Source of the DNA: CAYLPT01 sp964385645
Lineage (GTDB): Bacteria > Armatimonadota > Hebobacteria > Hebobacterales > Hebobacteraceae
Direction: 5' to 3'
Assembly: GCA_964385645.1 (NCBI GenBank)
Contig: CAYLPT010000198.1
Location: forward strand, 1 to 31,721
DNA: 31,721 bases
Notes under the pieces: generated by a model
Told to the model about the DNA's origin: nothing
What the model saw: the letters and a program-made list of their open reading frames with translations, nothing else
The model's database searches: none
Part shown: positions 1-8,405 of the stretch, one piece after another
Layout of the letters: the number at the start of each line of letters is the position of its first letter
Numbering within the stretch: position 1 is the first letter of the stretch
Made by a program: the position numbers and the translations under genes

Positions 1-1
1 G

Positions 2-1225
2 CCCGGGGGAGGGCAGGGGCCGGAGGAGGCGGGCGTGCCGGTGGAGGTGACGCCCGCGGCGGTGGAGACGATGGTCCAACGGGTGACGGTCACCGGGACC
101 ATCCGGGCCCTGCGGGAGGCCGATGTGGCGTCCCAGATCACGGCGCGGGTGAGCGAAGTGCGGGTGCGGGAGGGGGATGTGGTGAAGGCCGGCGACGTGC
201 TCATCACCCTAGAGCGGGCCCAGGCGGAGAGCCAGGTGAGGCAGGCGAGGGCCGGCGCGGAGGCGGCGCGGGCATCGCTGGAGGCCGCGCGGAAGCGCCT
301 GGAGATCCTGGAGCAGGGGGCGCGGCCGGAGGAGCGGGCCATCGCGCGGGCCCGCCTTGAGCAGGCGCAGGCGGCGCTGAGGACGGCGGAGGCGGATCTG
401 TCACGGCTGCGGGGGCTGTTCGAGCGAGGGGCGGTCTCCAGGCAGCAGCTCGACGCCGCCGAGATGGCCTACGAGACCGCCCGCACCAACCGCGACGCGG
501 CGCGGGAGAGCCTCGAGCTGGTCGAGCAGGGGGCGCGGCCGGAGGAAGTGGAGGCCGCCCGCAGGCAGGTGGAGGCGGCCGCCGCGCAGCTGGAGCAGGC
601 GAAGGCAGGGCTGGCACAGGCGGAGGAGATGCTGGGCTACACGACTATCCGGGCGCCCATCTCAGGGGTGGTGTACGCGCGCAACGTCAACCCCGGCGAG
701 ATCGCGAGCACCATGGGTGGGCCGCCGCTGCTGCGGCTCGCCGACCTCTCGGAGGTGTACTTCGAGGCCACGGTGCCCGAGCGGGTGTCGCAACTCATCC
801 AGCCAGGGCAGCGGGTCGAGGTGATGCTGCAGGCAGATGGGGAGCGAGCCGTCGAGGGCCGGGTCGAGCGCGTCGTGCCGGTGGCCGACCCGCGGAGCCG
901 CGAGTTCGTAGTGCGCATCGGCATCAGGGAGGCCGGGGTGGCGGTGCGCCCGGGGGTGTTCGCCCGCGGCGGCGTGGTGATAGGGGAGAGCCCGGAGGCG
1001 GTGGTGATCCCGAAGGACGCCGTGGTGGAGCGTGAGGGCCGGTCGGTCGTCTTCGTGGTGGAGGAGGGGACGGCCCGGGAGCGGTCGGTGCGGCTTGGGA
1101 TCGCGGACACGCTGAGGGCGGAGGTGCTCTCAGGGGTGGAGGCCGGCGAGACGGTGGTCGTGGTGGGCGCGCAGGCCTTGCAGGACGGGGCCGCGGTGCA
1201 GGTCAGGCGCGCCGGAGGTGACTGA
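2..1225 (+). CDS. RND efflux membrane-fusion (periplasmic adaptor) protein, 5'-truncated
   Basis: Periplasmic adaptor of a tripartite RND pump, bridging the inner-membrane permease encoded directly downstream to an outer-membrane channel. The frame stays open to base 2, so the GTG at 35 is probably not the start and the signal peptide/lipobox lies left of the window. Visible order: first half of the lipoyl domain (VREGDVVKAGDVL), a long alpha-helical hairpin (about residues 60-205 counted from 35), second lipoyl half (TTIRAPISGVVYARNVNPGE), beta-barrel and membrane-proximal domain ending near the stop. Both hairpin arms carry the same EQGARPEE motif. The permease ATG follows 3 bases after the stop with a GGAGGTGA ribosome site overlapping this gene's end, so the two are one operon. 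Family assignment is strong; the substrate is unknown. Confidence 0.9.
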   Translation, partial: PGGGQGPEEAGVPVEVTPAAVETMVQRVTVTGTIRALREADVASQITARVSEVRVREGDVVKAGDVLITLERAQAESQVRQARAGAEAARASLEAARKRLEILEQGARPEERAIARARLEQAQAALRTAEADLSRLRGLFERGAVSRQQLDAAEMAYETARTNRDAARESLELVEQGARPEEVEAARRQVEAAAAQLEQAKAGLAQAEEMLGYTTIRAPISGVVYARNVNPGEIASTMGGPPLLRLADLSEVYFEATVPERVSQLIQPGQRVEVMLQADGERAVEGRVERVVPVADPRSREFVVRIGIREAGVAVRPGVFARGGVVIGESPEAVVIPKDAVVEREGRSVVFVVEEGTARERSVRLGIADTLRAEVLSGVEAGETVVVVGAQALQDGAAVQVRRAGGD

Positions 1226-1228
1226 TCC

Positions 1229-4200
1229 ATGTGGTTGACCCGCGCCGCGATCAACCGCCCCGTCACCATCACCATGGTGGTGATGGCCTTCGTCGTGCTC
1301 GGCCTGTCCTCGCTGGCCCGGCTGCCCATTGATCTGTACCCGGACATCGAGTTCCCGTGGGTGGTGGTGATCGCGGTCTATCCCGGCGCGGGGCCGGAGG
1401 AGATCGAGACGCTGATCACCCGGCCCATCGAGGACGCGGTGAGCACGATCAGCGGGGTGAAGAACGTCAACTCCAGCTCGGAGGAGGGGGTCTCCTCGGT
1501 CGCGGTCGAGTTCCAGCTCGGCGTGAACCTGGACACCGCGGCGAGCGAGGTGCGCGAGAAGGTGGATGCGGCCGGCTTCCGGCTCCCCCGGGACATGGAG
1601 CCGCCGGTGATCCAGAAGTTCTCCATGTCGGCGATCCCGGTGGTGCAGTTCTCGCTCTCCAGCCCGCGGCCGGCCCAGGAGCTGCGGCGGCTGGCCGACG
1701 ATGTGGTGCGGGACCGGCTCAGCCGCCTGTCCGGGGTTGGATCGGTGGAGATCTGGGGGGGCGATGTGCGCGAGATCCTGGTGGCCGTCAACCAGGGGCG
1801 GGCCGAGGCCCACGGGGTGGGCCTCGAGCAGATCGTGCAGACCCTCCAGGCCGCGAACCTGAACCTGCCCAGCGGGGTCATCGAGGAGTCCCGGCGCGAG
1901 TACGCGGTGCGCGCGGTGGGCGAGTTCGAGTCCGTGGCCGACATCCGCGAGGTCCAGCTCCGCACCCCGGCTGGCCGGCCGGTGGCGCTGGGGGAGATCG
2001 CAGAGGTCCTGGACACGGTGGCGGAGCGCCGCGACTGGGCGCGGGTGGACGGTGAGGACAGTGTGACGGTGACGGTGCTCAAGCGCGCGGACGCCAACAC
2101 CGTCGCCGTAGCCGACGGAGTGCGGGCCGAGCTCTATCGCCTCACGGGCCAGACCTTCGACGAGCGCGGCTATGAGGTCGTGGGCCGGCCCCGCGCCGAG
2201 AACTGGCGCCAGGCCCTCTGGCACCGCGTCCGGCCGCCCCGGCCTGTCGAGCGGGCGCGGGGGCTCCTGCCTCAGGATGTCACCGCCCGCATCACCCTGG
2301 ATCAGTCCACCTTCATCCGCGACGCCCTCAACGACCTGCGCAGCCAGATCGTCATGGGCGTGATCCTCGCCGTCCTGGTGGTCTTCCTCTTCCTGCACAA
2401 CTTCCGGGGGACCATGATCGTCGCGCTCGCCATCCCCACCTCCATCATCGCCGCCCTCACCCCCGTGTTCTTCGCCGGCTTCAGCCTCAACATGATGACC
2501 ATGCTCGCCCTCGCGGTCACCGTCGGCATCCTCGTGGACGACTCCATCGTCATCATCGAGAACATCTACCGCCACCTCAAGCTCGGGGAGCCGCCCAAGG
2601 AGGCGGCCTTCAATGGGCGCACCGAGATCGGCCTTGCCGCCATCGCCATCACCCTCGTGGACGTGGTCGTGTACATCCCCGTCGCCTTCATGGGCGGCAT
2701 CGTGGGCATGTTCTTCCGCCAGTTCGGCATCACGGTGGCCGTCACCAGCCTGATCTCTCTCTTCGTCGCCTTCACCATGACCCCCATGCTCGCTTCCCGC
2801 TGGTACCGCGAGGAGGACGCCCGGACCGAGGGCGAAGGCGCCCGCCAGGGCGCGGCGGCCCGCCTCATGGTCGCCTTCGACCGCTCCTTCGCCGTGCTTC
2901 GGGACGCCTACAGCCGGCTGCTCAACTGGGCGCTGGACCACCGCCTGGCGGCCCTGCTGACGGGCGCTATCGCCCTGCTGGCGGTGATTGGGGTCGCCGT
3001 CCCATCCAGGATGGTGTTGCCGACTGGGGACGCACTGCCGGGCAAGGCGGCGTTCCAGGCGCTGATCGCGGCGATGGCGGTGCTGGGGCTGCTCGCCGGC
3101 GGCCGGGGGGCGCGGCCGGCGATGGCCGTCGCCGGCGCGGGCGCCCTGCTGGTCGTCGGCCTGCTGTACCGGCCCCTGCCCATGGAGTTCTTCCCCCGTG
3201 TGGATCGGGGGCAGGTCATGGTCTCCGTGGAGCTGCCGGCCGGTTCCTCCCTGGAGGCGACCGAGCAAGTGGTGCGTCAGCTCGAGGCGATCGCGCTCGA
3301 CCGGGAGCGCTTCCCCGAGGTGGACAGCGTCGTCGCCTCTGTCGGGCGGGGTGTCGGCGGGGTGTTCGGCGGGGGCGGCACCGGCGCGCTCTACGGGGGT
3401 CTGCGAGTGGTGCTGGTGGACAAGCTAGACCGGGACCGGTCCGACCTCGACATCGTCGCCGAGCTGGACCGGCTCGCCCAGCAGATCCCGGGCGCTCAGA
3501 TCTCGGTGACTTCGTACCAGGGCATGGGCGGGGGAGCCGCGGCGCCCATCTCGGCCGAGCTGACTGGCGAGGACATGGATGAGTTGCTCCGGGTGGCCGA
3601 GGAGGTGCGGCGGCGCATGGCCGAGGTGCCGGGGGTGGTGAACGCCGACGTGACCTGGCGCGTGGGCAAGCCCGAGCTGCGGGCGCGCGTTGACCCCTAC
3701 CGGGCGGCCGACCGGGGGATGACGACCTATCAGGTGGCGAGGGTGCTGCGCGCGGCCCTCGAGGGAGACACCACCGCGAAGCTCCGGGAGGGCGCCAACC
3801 AGTACGACATCCGCGTCCGCCTGCGGGAGGAGGACCGGGAGGGGCTCCGCTCGGTTGAGAACGTTCTCGTCGGGTGGGGGTCGGGGCCGGTGTACGCGGG
3901 CGATGTGGCGGAGCTCACCCCGGGCACCGGGCCGACGAAGCTTGACCGCAAGAACCGTCAGCGCATGGTCGCCGTGCAGGCCGACCTGGCGAAGGGCTAC
4001 GGCATACAGAACGTGGTCACCGCCATAGAGCGGGAGCTGGCAGGCCTGGACATGGGCGGGGTCACGCTCCACTTCGGCGGCGAGGCCGAGATGTTCCGGG
4101 AGGGCATGGGTGACACGCTCCTCGCCCTCATGCTCTCCATCGTGCTCATCTACATCCTGCTCGCCGCGCTCTTCGAGGGCTATCTGAGCCCGCTCATCAT

Positions 4201-4645
4201 CATGCTCGGGCTGCCCATGGCCCTCGTCGGGGCGCTGCTCGCCATCCTCGCCACCGGCAACAGCTTCAGCCTCGTGGTCATGATCGGCATCATCATGCTG
4301 GTGGGCATCGTCGCCAAGAACTCCATCCTGCTTGTGGACTACACCAACACCCTGCGCGCCCGCGGCATGGGCATGATGGATGCGCTCCGGGAGGCCTGCC
4401 CGACACGTCTTCGTCCCGTGCTCATGACCGCGCTGACCACCATCTTCGCGCTGCTGCCGGTCGCGGTGGGCACCTCGCGGGGGGGTGAGTTCCGCGCCCC
4501 CATGGCGATCGCGGTCATCGGCGGGCTCTCCCTCTCCATGTTCCTGTCGCTGGTAATCATCCCCGTGCTCTACACAGTCTTCGACGCAGTCGGGGCCACT
4601 CTCACCCGCGGCCTCCAGTGGGTTCTAAGAAAGGCGATCCCGTAG
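1229..4645 (+). CDS. RND efflux permease, HAE1/AcrB-like family
   Basis: Inner-membrane proton-driven drug/lipophile exporter. The N-terminus (RAAINRPVTITMVVMAFVVLG, residues 5-25) is the classic TM1 start. TM4 carries the proton-relay acidic pair in GILVDDSIVIIEN and TM10 the partner lysine in LVGIVAKNSILLVDY. Two periplasmic porter loops are present (PDIEFP; ELPAGSSLEATE). At 1138 aa it is longer than the usual 1020-1050. Two stretches look inserted relative to the family: about residues 303-341 (bases 2140-2260), rich in Arg and Pro just before the LDQSTFIRD element, and about 589-650 (bases 2995-3180), which adds hydrophobic segments before the EFFPRVDRGQ motif of the second porter half. 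It is coupled to the upstream adaptor. No outer-membrane channel gene follows, so a shared TolC-like partner is likely. Substrate cannot be read from sequence. Confidence 0.93.
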   Translation: MWLTRAAINRPVTITMVVMAFVVLGLSSLARLPIDLYPDIEFPWVVVIAVYPGAGPEEIETLITRPIEDAVSTISGVKNVNSSSEEGVSSVAVEFQLGVNLDTAASEVREKVDAAGFRLPRDMEPPVIQKFSMSAIPVVQFSLSSPRPAQELRRLADDVVRDRLSRLSGVGSVEIWGGDVREILVAVNQGRAEAHGVGLEQIVQTLQAANLNLPSGVIEESRREYAVRAVGEFESVADIREVQLRTPAGRPVALGEIAEVLDTVAERRDWARVDGEDSVTVTVLKRADANTVAVADGVRAELYRLTGQTFDERGYEVVGRPRAENWRQALWHRVRPPRPVERARGLLPQDVTARITLDQSTFIRDALNDLRSQIVMGVILAVLVVFLFLHNFRGTMIVALAIPTSIIAALTPVFFAGFSLNMMTMLALAVTVGILVDDSIVIIENIYRHLKLGEPPKEAAFNGRTEIGLAAIAITLVDVVVYIPVAFMGGIVGMFFRQFGITVAVTSLISLFVAFTMTPMLASRWYREEDARTEGEGARQGAAARLMVAFDRSFAVLRDAYSRLLNWALDHRLAALLTGAIALLAVIGVAVPSRMVLPTGDALPGKAAFQALIAAMAVLGLLAGGRGARPAMAVAGAGALLVVGLLYRPLPMEFFPRVDRGQVMVSVELPAGSSLEATEQVVRQLEAIALDRERFPEVDSVVASVGRGVGGVFGGGGTGALYGGLRVVLVDKLDRDRSDLDIVAELDRLAQQIPGAQISVTSYQGMGGGAAAPISAELTGEDMDELLRVAEEVRRRMAEVPGVVNADVTWRVGKPELRARVDPYRAADRGMTTYQVARVLRAALEGDTTAKLREGANQYDIRVRLREEDREGLRSVENVLVGWGSGPVYAGDVAELTPGTGPTKLDRKNRQRMVAVQADLAKGYGIQNVVTAIERELAGLDMGGVTLHFGGEAEMFREGMGDTLLALMLSIVLIYILLAALFEGYLSPLIIMLGLPMALVGALLAILATGNSFSLVVMIGIIMLVGIVAKNSILLVDYTNTLRARGMGMMDALREACPTRLRPVLMTALTTIFALLPVAVGTSRGGEFRAPMAIAVIGGLSLSMFLSLVIIPVLYTVFDAVGATLTRGLQWVLRKAIP

Positions 4646-4771
4646 CCCCAGCTCCCCCTTGTGAGGCGGGCATTCCCCCTGGGCCCCGAAGCCGTGGCGG
4701 AGGGGACACGCCCGCCGCCTTCGGCGCCTCGGGCCTATGTGCCCGAAGCCGGGCGCGCCCCTCCCGCCGCG

Positions 4772-5005
4772 TTAGCCCAGGAACGGCGGCCGGCCGCGCC
4801 GCTCGGCCTCGTCTCGCCTGCGTTCCGCGTGGCGGGCGGCGGCCGCGACGCGGCGGATCCGCCTCACCGCCAGCCAGACCATCCCCACCAGCACCGCCAG
4901 CAGCCACACCCGGTACCAGTTGGAGCGGTGGCCCGCGATCAACGGCCAGAGGCTCGCCAGCGCCGCCAGAATCGCCGCCGACTCGATGACCTCGATCCGG
5001 CTCAT
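4772..5005 (-). CDS. small two-helix membrane protein of unknown function
   Basis: A 77-residue protein I do not recognise. Two hydrophobic segments (about residues 9-24 and 32-47) are separated by a short polar loop, GHRSNWYR. A strongly basic, Arg/Ala-rich cytoplasmic-looking tail (residues 48-73) follows. This amphiphilic pattern is coherent and unlike a GC-driven shadow ORF, and no other frame here is better. The gene is divergent from rmuC; the 104-bp spacer contains the rmuC promoter. The ribosome site is weak. It could be a membrane-anchored accessory protein, but no partner is indicated. Confidence 0.6.
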   Translation of the reverse strand: MSRIEVIESAAILAALASLWPLIAGHRSNWYRVWLLAVLVGMVWLAVRRIRRVAAAARHAERRRDEAERRGRPPFLG

Positions 5006-5050
5006 GAGCCTGCTCTTCGCCGGCTCGGCCCCGGAGCCCTGCGCGCGAGG

Positions 5051-5079
5051 TTGCCTGGCAGCCGAAGATCGGCTAGAAT
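5051..5079 (+). promoter_or_regulatory. predicted sigma-70 promoter for rmuC
   Basis: TTGCCT at 5051-5056 (4/6 to the -35 consensus), a 17-bp spacer and TAGAAT at 5074-5079 (5/6 to the -10). It lies 31 bp before the rmuC ATG, whose ribosome site is a GGGAGAGGG tract immediately upstream. The spacing and the intergenic position make this the obvious start of rmuC transcription. Confidence 0.55.
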
Positions 5080-5109
5080 CCCTCCATCCCGGGTGTCGGG
5101 GAGAGGGCC

Positions 5110-6315
5110 ATGCTCGAGGCGATCTTCCTCATCATTGGGCTCGCCGTGGGCGGGCTGCTGGGGTGGGTGTGGGCCAACGCCAGGCTGGTGCGCCGTCTCC
5201 AGGAGGAGCGCGACGCGCGCGTCGCCGCCGAGACCCGCGCGCAGGCGGCGGACAGGCAACTGGAGGACCAGCGCTCCTTGCTGGAGCAGGCCAGACACCA
5301 GCTCGGCGACACCTTCCAGGCCCTCTCGGCCGAGGCCCTGCGCCAGAACGCGGAGTCCTTCGTGCAGTCCGCCCAGCGGACCCTGGAGCCGCTGCGGGAG
5401 GCGCTGCGGCGTTATGAGGACCATCTGCGGGAGCTGGAGCGCACCCGCCAGCAGGCCTACGGCAGCCTGGAGAACCAGCTCAAGAGCCTGCTGGCCAGCG
5501 AGCAGCAGCTCCAGCGCGAGACCGGCAACCTGGTGACCGCGCTGCGGCGGCCCCAGGTCCGGGGGCGCTGGGGGGAGCTGTCCCTGCACCGCGCGGTGGA
5601 GCTGGCGGGGATGAGCGACCACGTGGACTTCGTCACCCAGCCCACTGCCGAAGGCGAAGCCGGGCGGCTCCGCCCCGACATGGTCGTGCGGCTGCCGGCC
5701 GAGCGGCAGGTAGTGGTGGATGCTAAGGTCTCCCTGGATGCCTACCTGAACGCCGTGGAGGCCCAGGACGACGAGCAGCGGAAGGCCTTCCTCGCCCAGC
5801 ACGCCCGGCAGGTCCGGGAGCACGTGCGGGCTCTCGCCGCCAAGTCCTACTGGGAGCAGTTCGAGCCCACCCCGGAGTTCGTCGTGATGTTCGTCCCCGG
5901 GGAGTCCTTCCTCCACGCCGCCTGCTCGGTGGACCCAGACCTGATCGAGCAGGGGATGCGCGACCGGGTGGTGCTCGCCAGCCCCACGACCCTGGTCGCG
6001 TTGCTGCGCTCCATCGCCTACGGCTGGCGGCAGGAACAGGTCGCCAAGAGCGCCCAGGAGGTGAGCAACCTCGGAGCCGAGCTGCACCGCCGTCTCCGCA
6101 CCTTCGTGGGCCACCTGGCCAACCTCGGCCGGCGGCTGGGGTCGGCCACGGAGGCCTACAACGCCGCCGTGGGCTCTCTCGAGCGCAACGTCCTGCCGCA
6201 GGCACGCCGCTTCCGCGACCTGGGCGCGGCCGCCGGCGAAGAGGTGCCGGAGCTCCAACCCCTCGACACTCAGGCCCGCCAGCTCACTGCCCCCGAGATT
6301 GAGGAGGAGATCTGA
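5110..6315 (+). CDS. rmuC: DNA recombination protein RmuC family
   Basis: RmuC homologue, a PD-(D/E)XK-fold protein linked genetically to limiting inversions at short inverted repeats. An N-terminal membrane anchor (residues 2-22, FLIIGLAVGGLLGWVWANAR) is followed by a long coiled coil (about 25-130). The RmuC core comes next, with RRPQVRGRWGELSLHRAVELAGM, RPDMVVRLP and VVVDAKVSLDAYLNA (the catalytic-like D-x-K), then FVPGESFLHAA and LASPTTLVALLRSIAYGWRQE. The length (401 aa) is at the short end for the family. The TM segment suggests tethering to the inner membrane. Single gene with its own promoter; the next gene starts 97 bp later and is unrelated. Confidence 0.95.
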   Translation: MLEAIFLIIGLAVGGLLGWVWANARLVRRLQEERDARVAAETRAQAADRQLEDQRSLLEQARHQLGDTFQALSAEALRQNAESFVQSAQRTLEPLREALRRYEDHLRELERTRQQAYGSLENQLKSLLASEQQLQRETGNLVTALRRPQVRGRWGELSLHRAVELAGMSDHVDFVTQPTAEGEAGRLRPDMVVRLPAERQVVVDAKVSLDAYLNAVEAQDDEQRKAFLAQHARQVREHVRALAAKSYWEQFEPTPEFVVMFVPGESFLHAACSVDPDLIEQGMRDRVVLASPTTLVALLRSIAYGWRQEQVAKSAQEVSNLGAELHRRLRTFVGHLANLGRRLGSATEAYNAAVGSLERNVLPQARRFRDLGAAAGEEVPELQPLDTQARQLTAPEIEEEI

Positions 6316-6411
6316 GCGTCACTCCTCGCGCAGGAACCGCCCGCCGCCTGCCGAAGCTGTCGGCCTATACCGCACGCCTGGCCGTCCGCCGGGATCTGGA
6401 GAGACCTCGCG

Positions 6412-7407
6412 ATGAGACACCTGAGATGGGGGTTGCTTGGCGCCGGCAACATCGCCGCCAAGTTCGCCAACGGGCTCACCCGCACCGATCAGGCGACGGG
6501 CCTCGCCATCGGCTCCCGCAACCTCGAGAAGGCCCGGGAGTTCGCGGCCAAGCACGGCCTCGAGCGCGCATATGGGTCCTACGACGAGGTCCTCGCCGAT
6601 CCTGACGTGGACGTCGTGTACATCGCGCTGCCCAACCACCTCCATGCCGAGTGGTCCATCAAGGCCGCGCAGGCCGGCAAGCACATCCTCTGTGAGAAGC
6701 CCGTCACCCTCAACACGCCCCAGCTCGAGCGCGTGCTCGCCGTCGTCAAGGCCCAGGACGTCTTCTTCATGGAGGCCTTCATGTACCGCTGCCACCCCCA
6801 GCTCCAGAAGGTTCGCGAGCTGCTGGAGGCGGGGGCCATCGGCGAGGTCCGCACCCTCCACGCCAGCTTCTCGTTCAACATGGGGCCGCAGTACGACAAC
6901 ACGCGGATGGTCAACTACATGGGCGGTGGCGGACTCATGGACGTGGGCTGCTACTGCGTCTCCTTCTGCCGCTGGGCGGTGGGGGAGGAGCCCGCGCGGT
7001 GCCGCGCGGTGGCCCACATCGGCGAGCGGACCCGCGTGGATGAGTACATGGCCGGGGTGCTCGAGTTCCCCTCCGGGCCGGTGGCTTACTTCACCAGCGG
7101 CATCCAGTGCAACGTCCCCGCCTCCGCCGACATCTATGGCAGCCGCGGCAGCATCCACATCGAGAGCCCGTGGCTGCCGCCGGAGAGCGGGACCCCTGTG
7201 ATGCTCCTCGCCGACGGCAAGGCGGAGACCTTCGAGATCAGCCTCGGCCGCGACCTCTACGAGAACGAGGCCCTGCACGTCGCCGAGCACCTGGAGCAGC
7301 GCCAGGCCCCCGCCATGACCTGGGACGATAGCCTGGGCCAGATGCGCGCCCTCGACGCCCTCCGCGCCGACATGGGCCTGGTGTTCGACGGCGAGGAGGG
7401 CGACTAG
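6412..7407 (+). CDS. Gfo/Idh/MocA family NAD(P)-dependent sugar oxidoreductase
   Basis: Soluble dehydrogenase of the glucose-fructose oxidoreductase/inositol dehydrogenase/MocA family. It has an N-terminal Rossmann nucleotide-binding motif (WGLLGAGNIAAKFA, residues 4-17) and the family signature CEKPVTLN near residue 98, whose lysine is the conserved catalytic/substrate lysine. The C-terminal alpha/beta substrate domain contains MDVGCYCVSFCR (D-V-G-x-Y), the usual catalytic His/Tyr region. Length (331 aa) is typical. The exact sugar is not determinable. The aldo/keto reductase downstream begins 5 bp after the stop, so the two are cotranscribed and probably act on the same keto/aldo-sugar. An SD-like GGAGAG lies upstream of the ATG. 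Confidence 0.92.
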   Translation: MRHLRWGLLGAGNIAAKFANGLTRTDQATGLAIGSRNLEKAREFAAKHGLERAYGSYDEVLADPDVDVVYIALPNHLHAEWSIKAAQAGKHILCEKPVTLNTPQLERVLAVVKAQDVFFMEAFMYRCHPQLQKVRELLEAGAIGEVRTLHASFSFNMGPQYDNTRMVNYMGGGGLMDVGCYCVSFCRWAVGEEPARCRAVAHIGERTRVDEYMAGVLEFPSGPVAYFTSGIQCNVPASADIYGSRGSIHIESPWLPPESGTPVMLLADGKAETFEISLGRDLYENEALHVAEHLEQRQAPAMTWDDSLGQMRALDALRADMGLVFDGEEGD

Positions 7408-7412
7408 CAGGA

Positions 7413-8372
7413 ATGCGCACACTTCCCTTCCCCTCCCTGGGCCGCGAGGTCTCCTGCCTCGGCCTCGGCGCCGAGTGGTTTCGGCCCGACTGTGAGGAGG
7501 CGAGCTTCGCCCTGCTCGACCGCTTCGTCGCCCTCGGCGGCAACCTCGTGGACACCGCCAACCACTACGGCAACGGCCTCTCAGAGGAGGTGCTCGGCCG
7601 CTGGCTCGCCGCGCGCGGCAATCGGGCCGACGTGGTGATCCTGGATAAGGGCTGCCACATGCCGCCCCACCCGGTGCGCCCACAGGTCATCCACGAGAGC
7701 ATCTCGCTCGCCCTCTCCCGGCTCGGCGCCGAATGCCTCGACCTCTGGGCCTTCCACCGCGACGACCCCAGCTTCCCCGTCGGCCCGCTGGTCGAGGCCC
7801 TCAACGAGGAGTTGCGCCAAGGGCGCATCCGCGCCTTCGGCGCCTCCAACTGGTCGCGGGAGCGTATCCTCGCCGCCAACGACTACGCCCGGCAGCGGGG
7901 CCTGGTGGGGCTCTCCTTCTCCAGCCCGAACGTTTGCCTGGCGCGAGCGTCAGGGCCCTTCTATCCCGGATGCGTGCATGCCACCGAGCAGGACGTAGCC
8001 TGGCACGCGGAGGCGGGGATGCCCATCATCGCCTGGTCCGCCCAGGGCAGGGGGTTCTTCCGCGAGCACGCGGGGCCGCCGAGCGCGGGCGATCCCAACC
8101 TAGTGCGGGCAATGCACAGCGAGGACAACTTCGAGAGGCTGGCCCGCGCCCGCCGGCTCGCGGCCGACAAGGGCGTCACGGGCATCCAGATCGCGCTCGC
8201 CTGGGTGCTGAACCTGGAGGGGCCGATCATCGCGCTCGTCGGCCCGCGGACCCTCGAGGAGCTCGACTCCTGCGTAGCCGCCGCCGACCTGCGCCTCACC
8301 CGGCACGAGATGGACTGGCTCGACCTCAAGCGGGACGATCCGCCCCCTCCAGTCCCTGGCAGGGCACCGTAG
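7413..8372 (+). CDS. aldo/keto reductase
   Basis: NAD(P)H-dependent (alpha/beta)8-barrel oxidoreductase. The catalytic tetrad is visible: Asp and Tyr in VDTANHYGNGLSEEVLG, Lys in ILDKGCH, His in WAFHRDD. NADPH-binding elements lie in the C-terminal third (WSAQGRGFF, and the IALVGPRTLEEL region, typical of SKR-like AKRs). It follows the Gfo/Idh/MocA gene with a 5-bp gap and a GAGGAGG tract upstream. With the convergent TIM-barrel isomerase it looks like part of a sugar-catabolic set. Substrate unknown. Confidence 0.92.
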   Translation: MRTLPFPSLGREVSCLGLGAEWFRPDCEEASFALLDRFVALGGNLVDTANHYGNGLSEEVLGRWLAARGNRADVVILDKGCHMPPHPVRPQVIHESISLALSRLGAECLDLWAFHRDDPSFPVGPLVEALNEELRQGRIRAFGASNWSRERILAANDYARQRGLVGLSFSSPNVCLARASGPFYPGCVHATEQDVAWHAEAGMPIIAWSAQGRGFFREHAGPPSAGDPNLVRAMHSEDNFERLARARRLAADKGVTGIQIALAWVLNLEGPIIALVGPRTLEELDSCVAAADLRLTRHEMDWLDLKRDDPPPPVPGRAP

Positions 8373-8394
8373 GGCAGGAGCGTGTCTCCTGCTC
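8369..8394. terminator. hairpin between convergent genes, also a copy of a short hairpin repeat
   Basis: GCAGGAG (8374-8380), 5-nt loop, CTCCTGC (8386-8392): a perfect 7-bp stem extendable by a G-U and a G-C pair. It overlaps the stop of the aldo/keto reductase and precedes the convergent isomerase stop at 8406, a good position for a bidirectional terminator, but there is no T-run. The leading GTAGGGCAGG and 5-nt loop geometry recur at 31697-31720, so it may be a dispersed repeat rather than a dedicated terminator. Confidence 0.5.
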
Positions 8395-8405
8395 CCGCGC
8401 TGCCC

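Noticed and set aside
1130..3268. 712-aa minus-strand ORF opposite the RND permease
   Set aside because: It is the reverse-strand shadow of a GC-rich gene: low-complexity His/Asp/Glu/Gly composition, no domain, while the plus strand shows clear RND motifs.
6366..6371. TATACC as -10 box for the Gfo/Idh/MocA gene
   Set aside because: No TTG-type hexamer 16-18 bp upstream.
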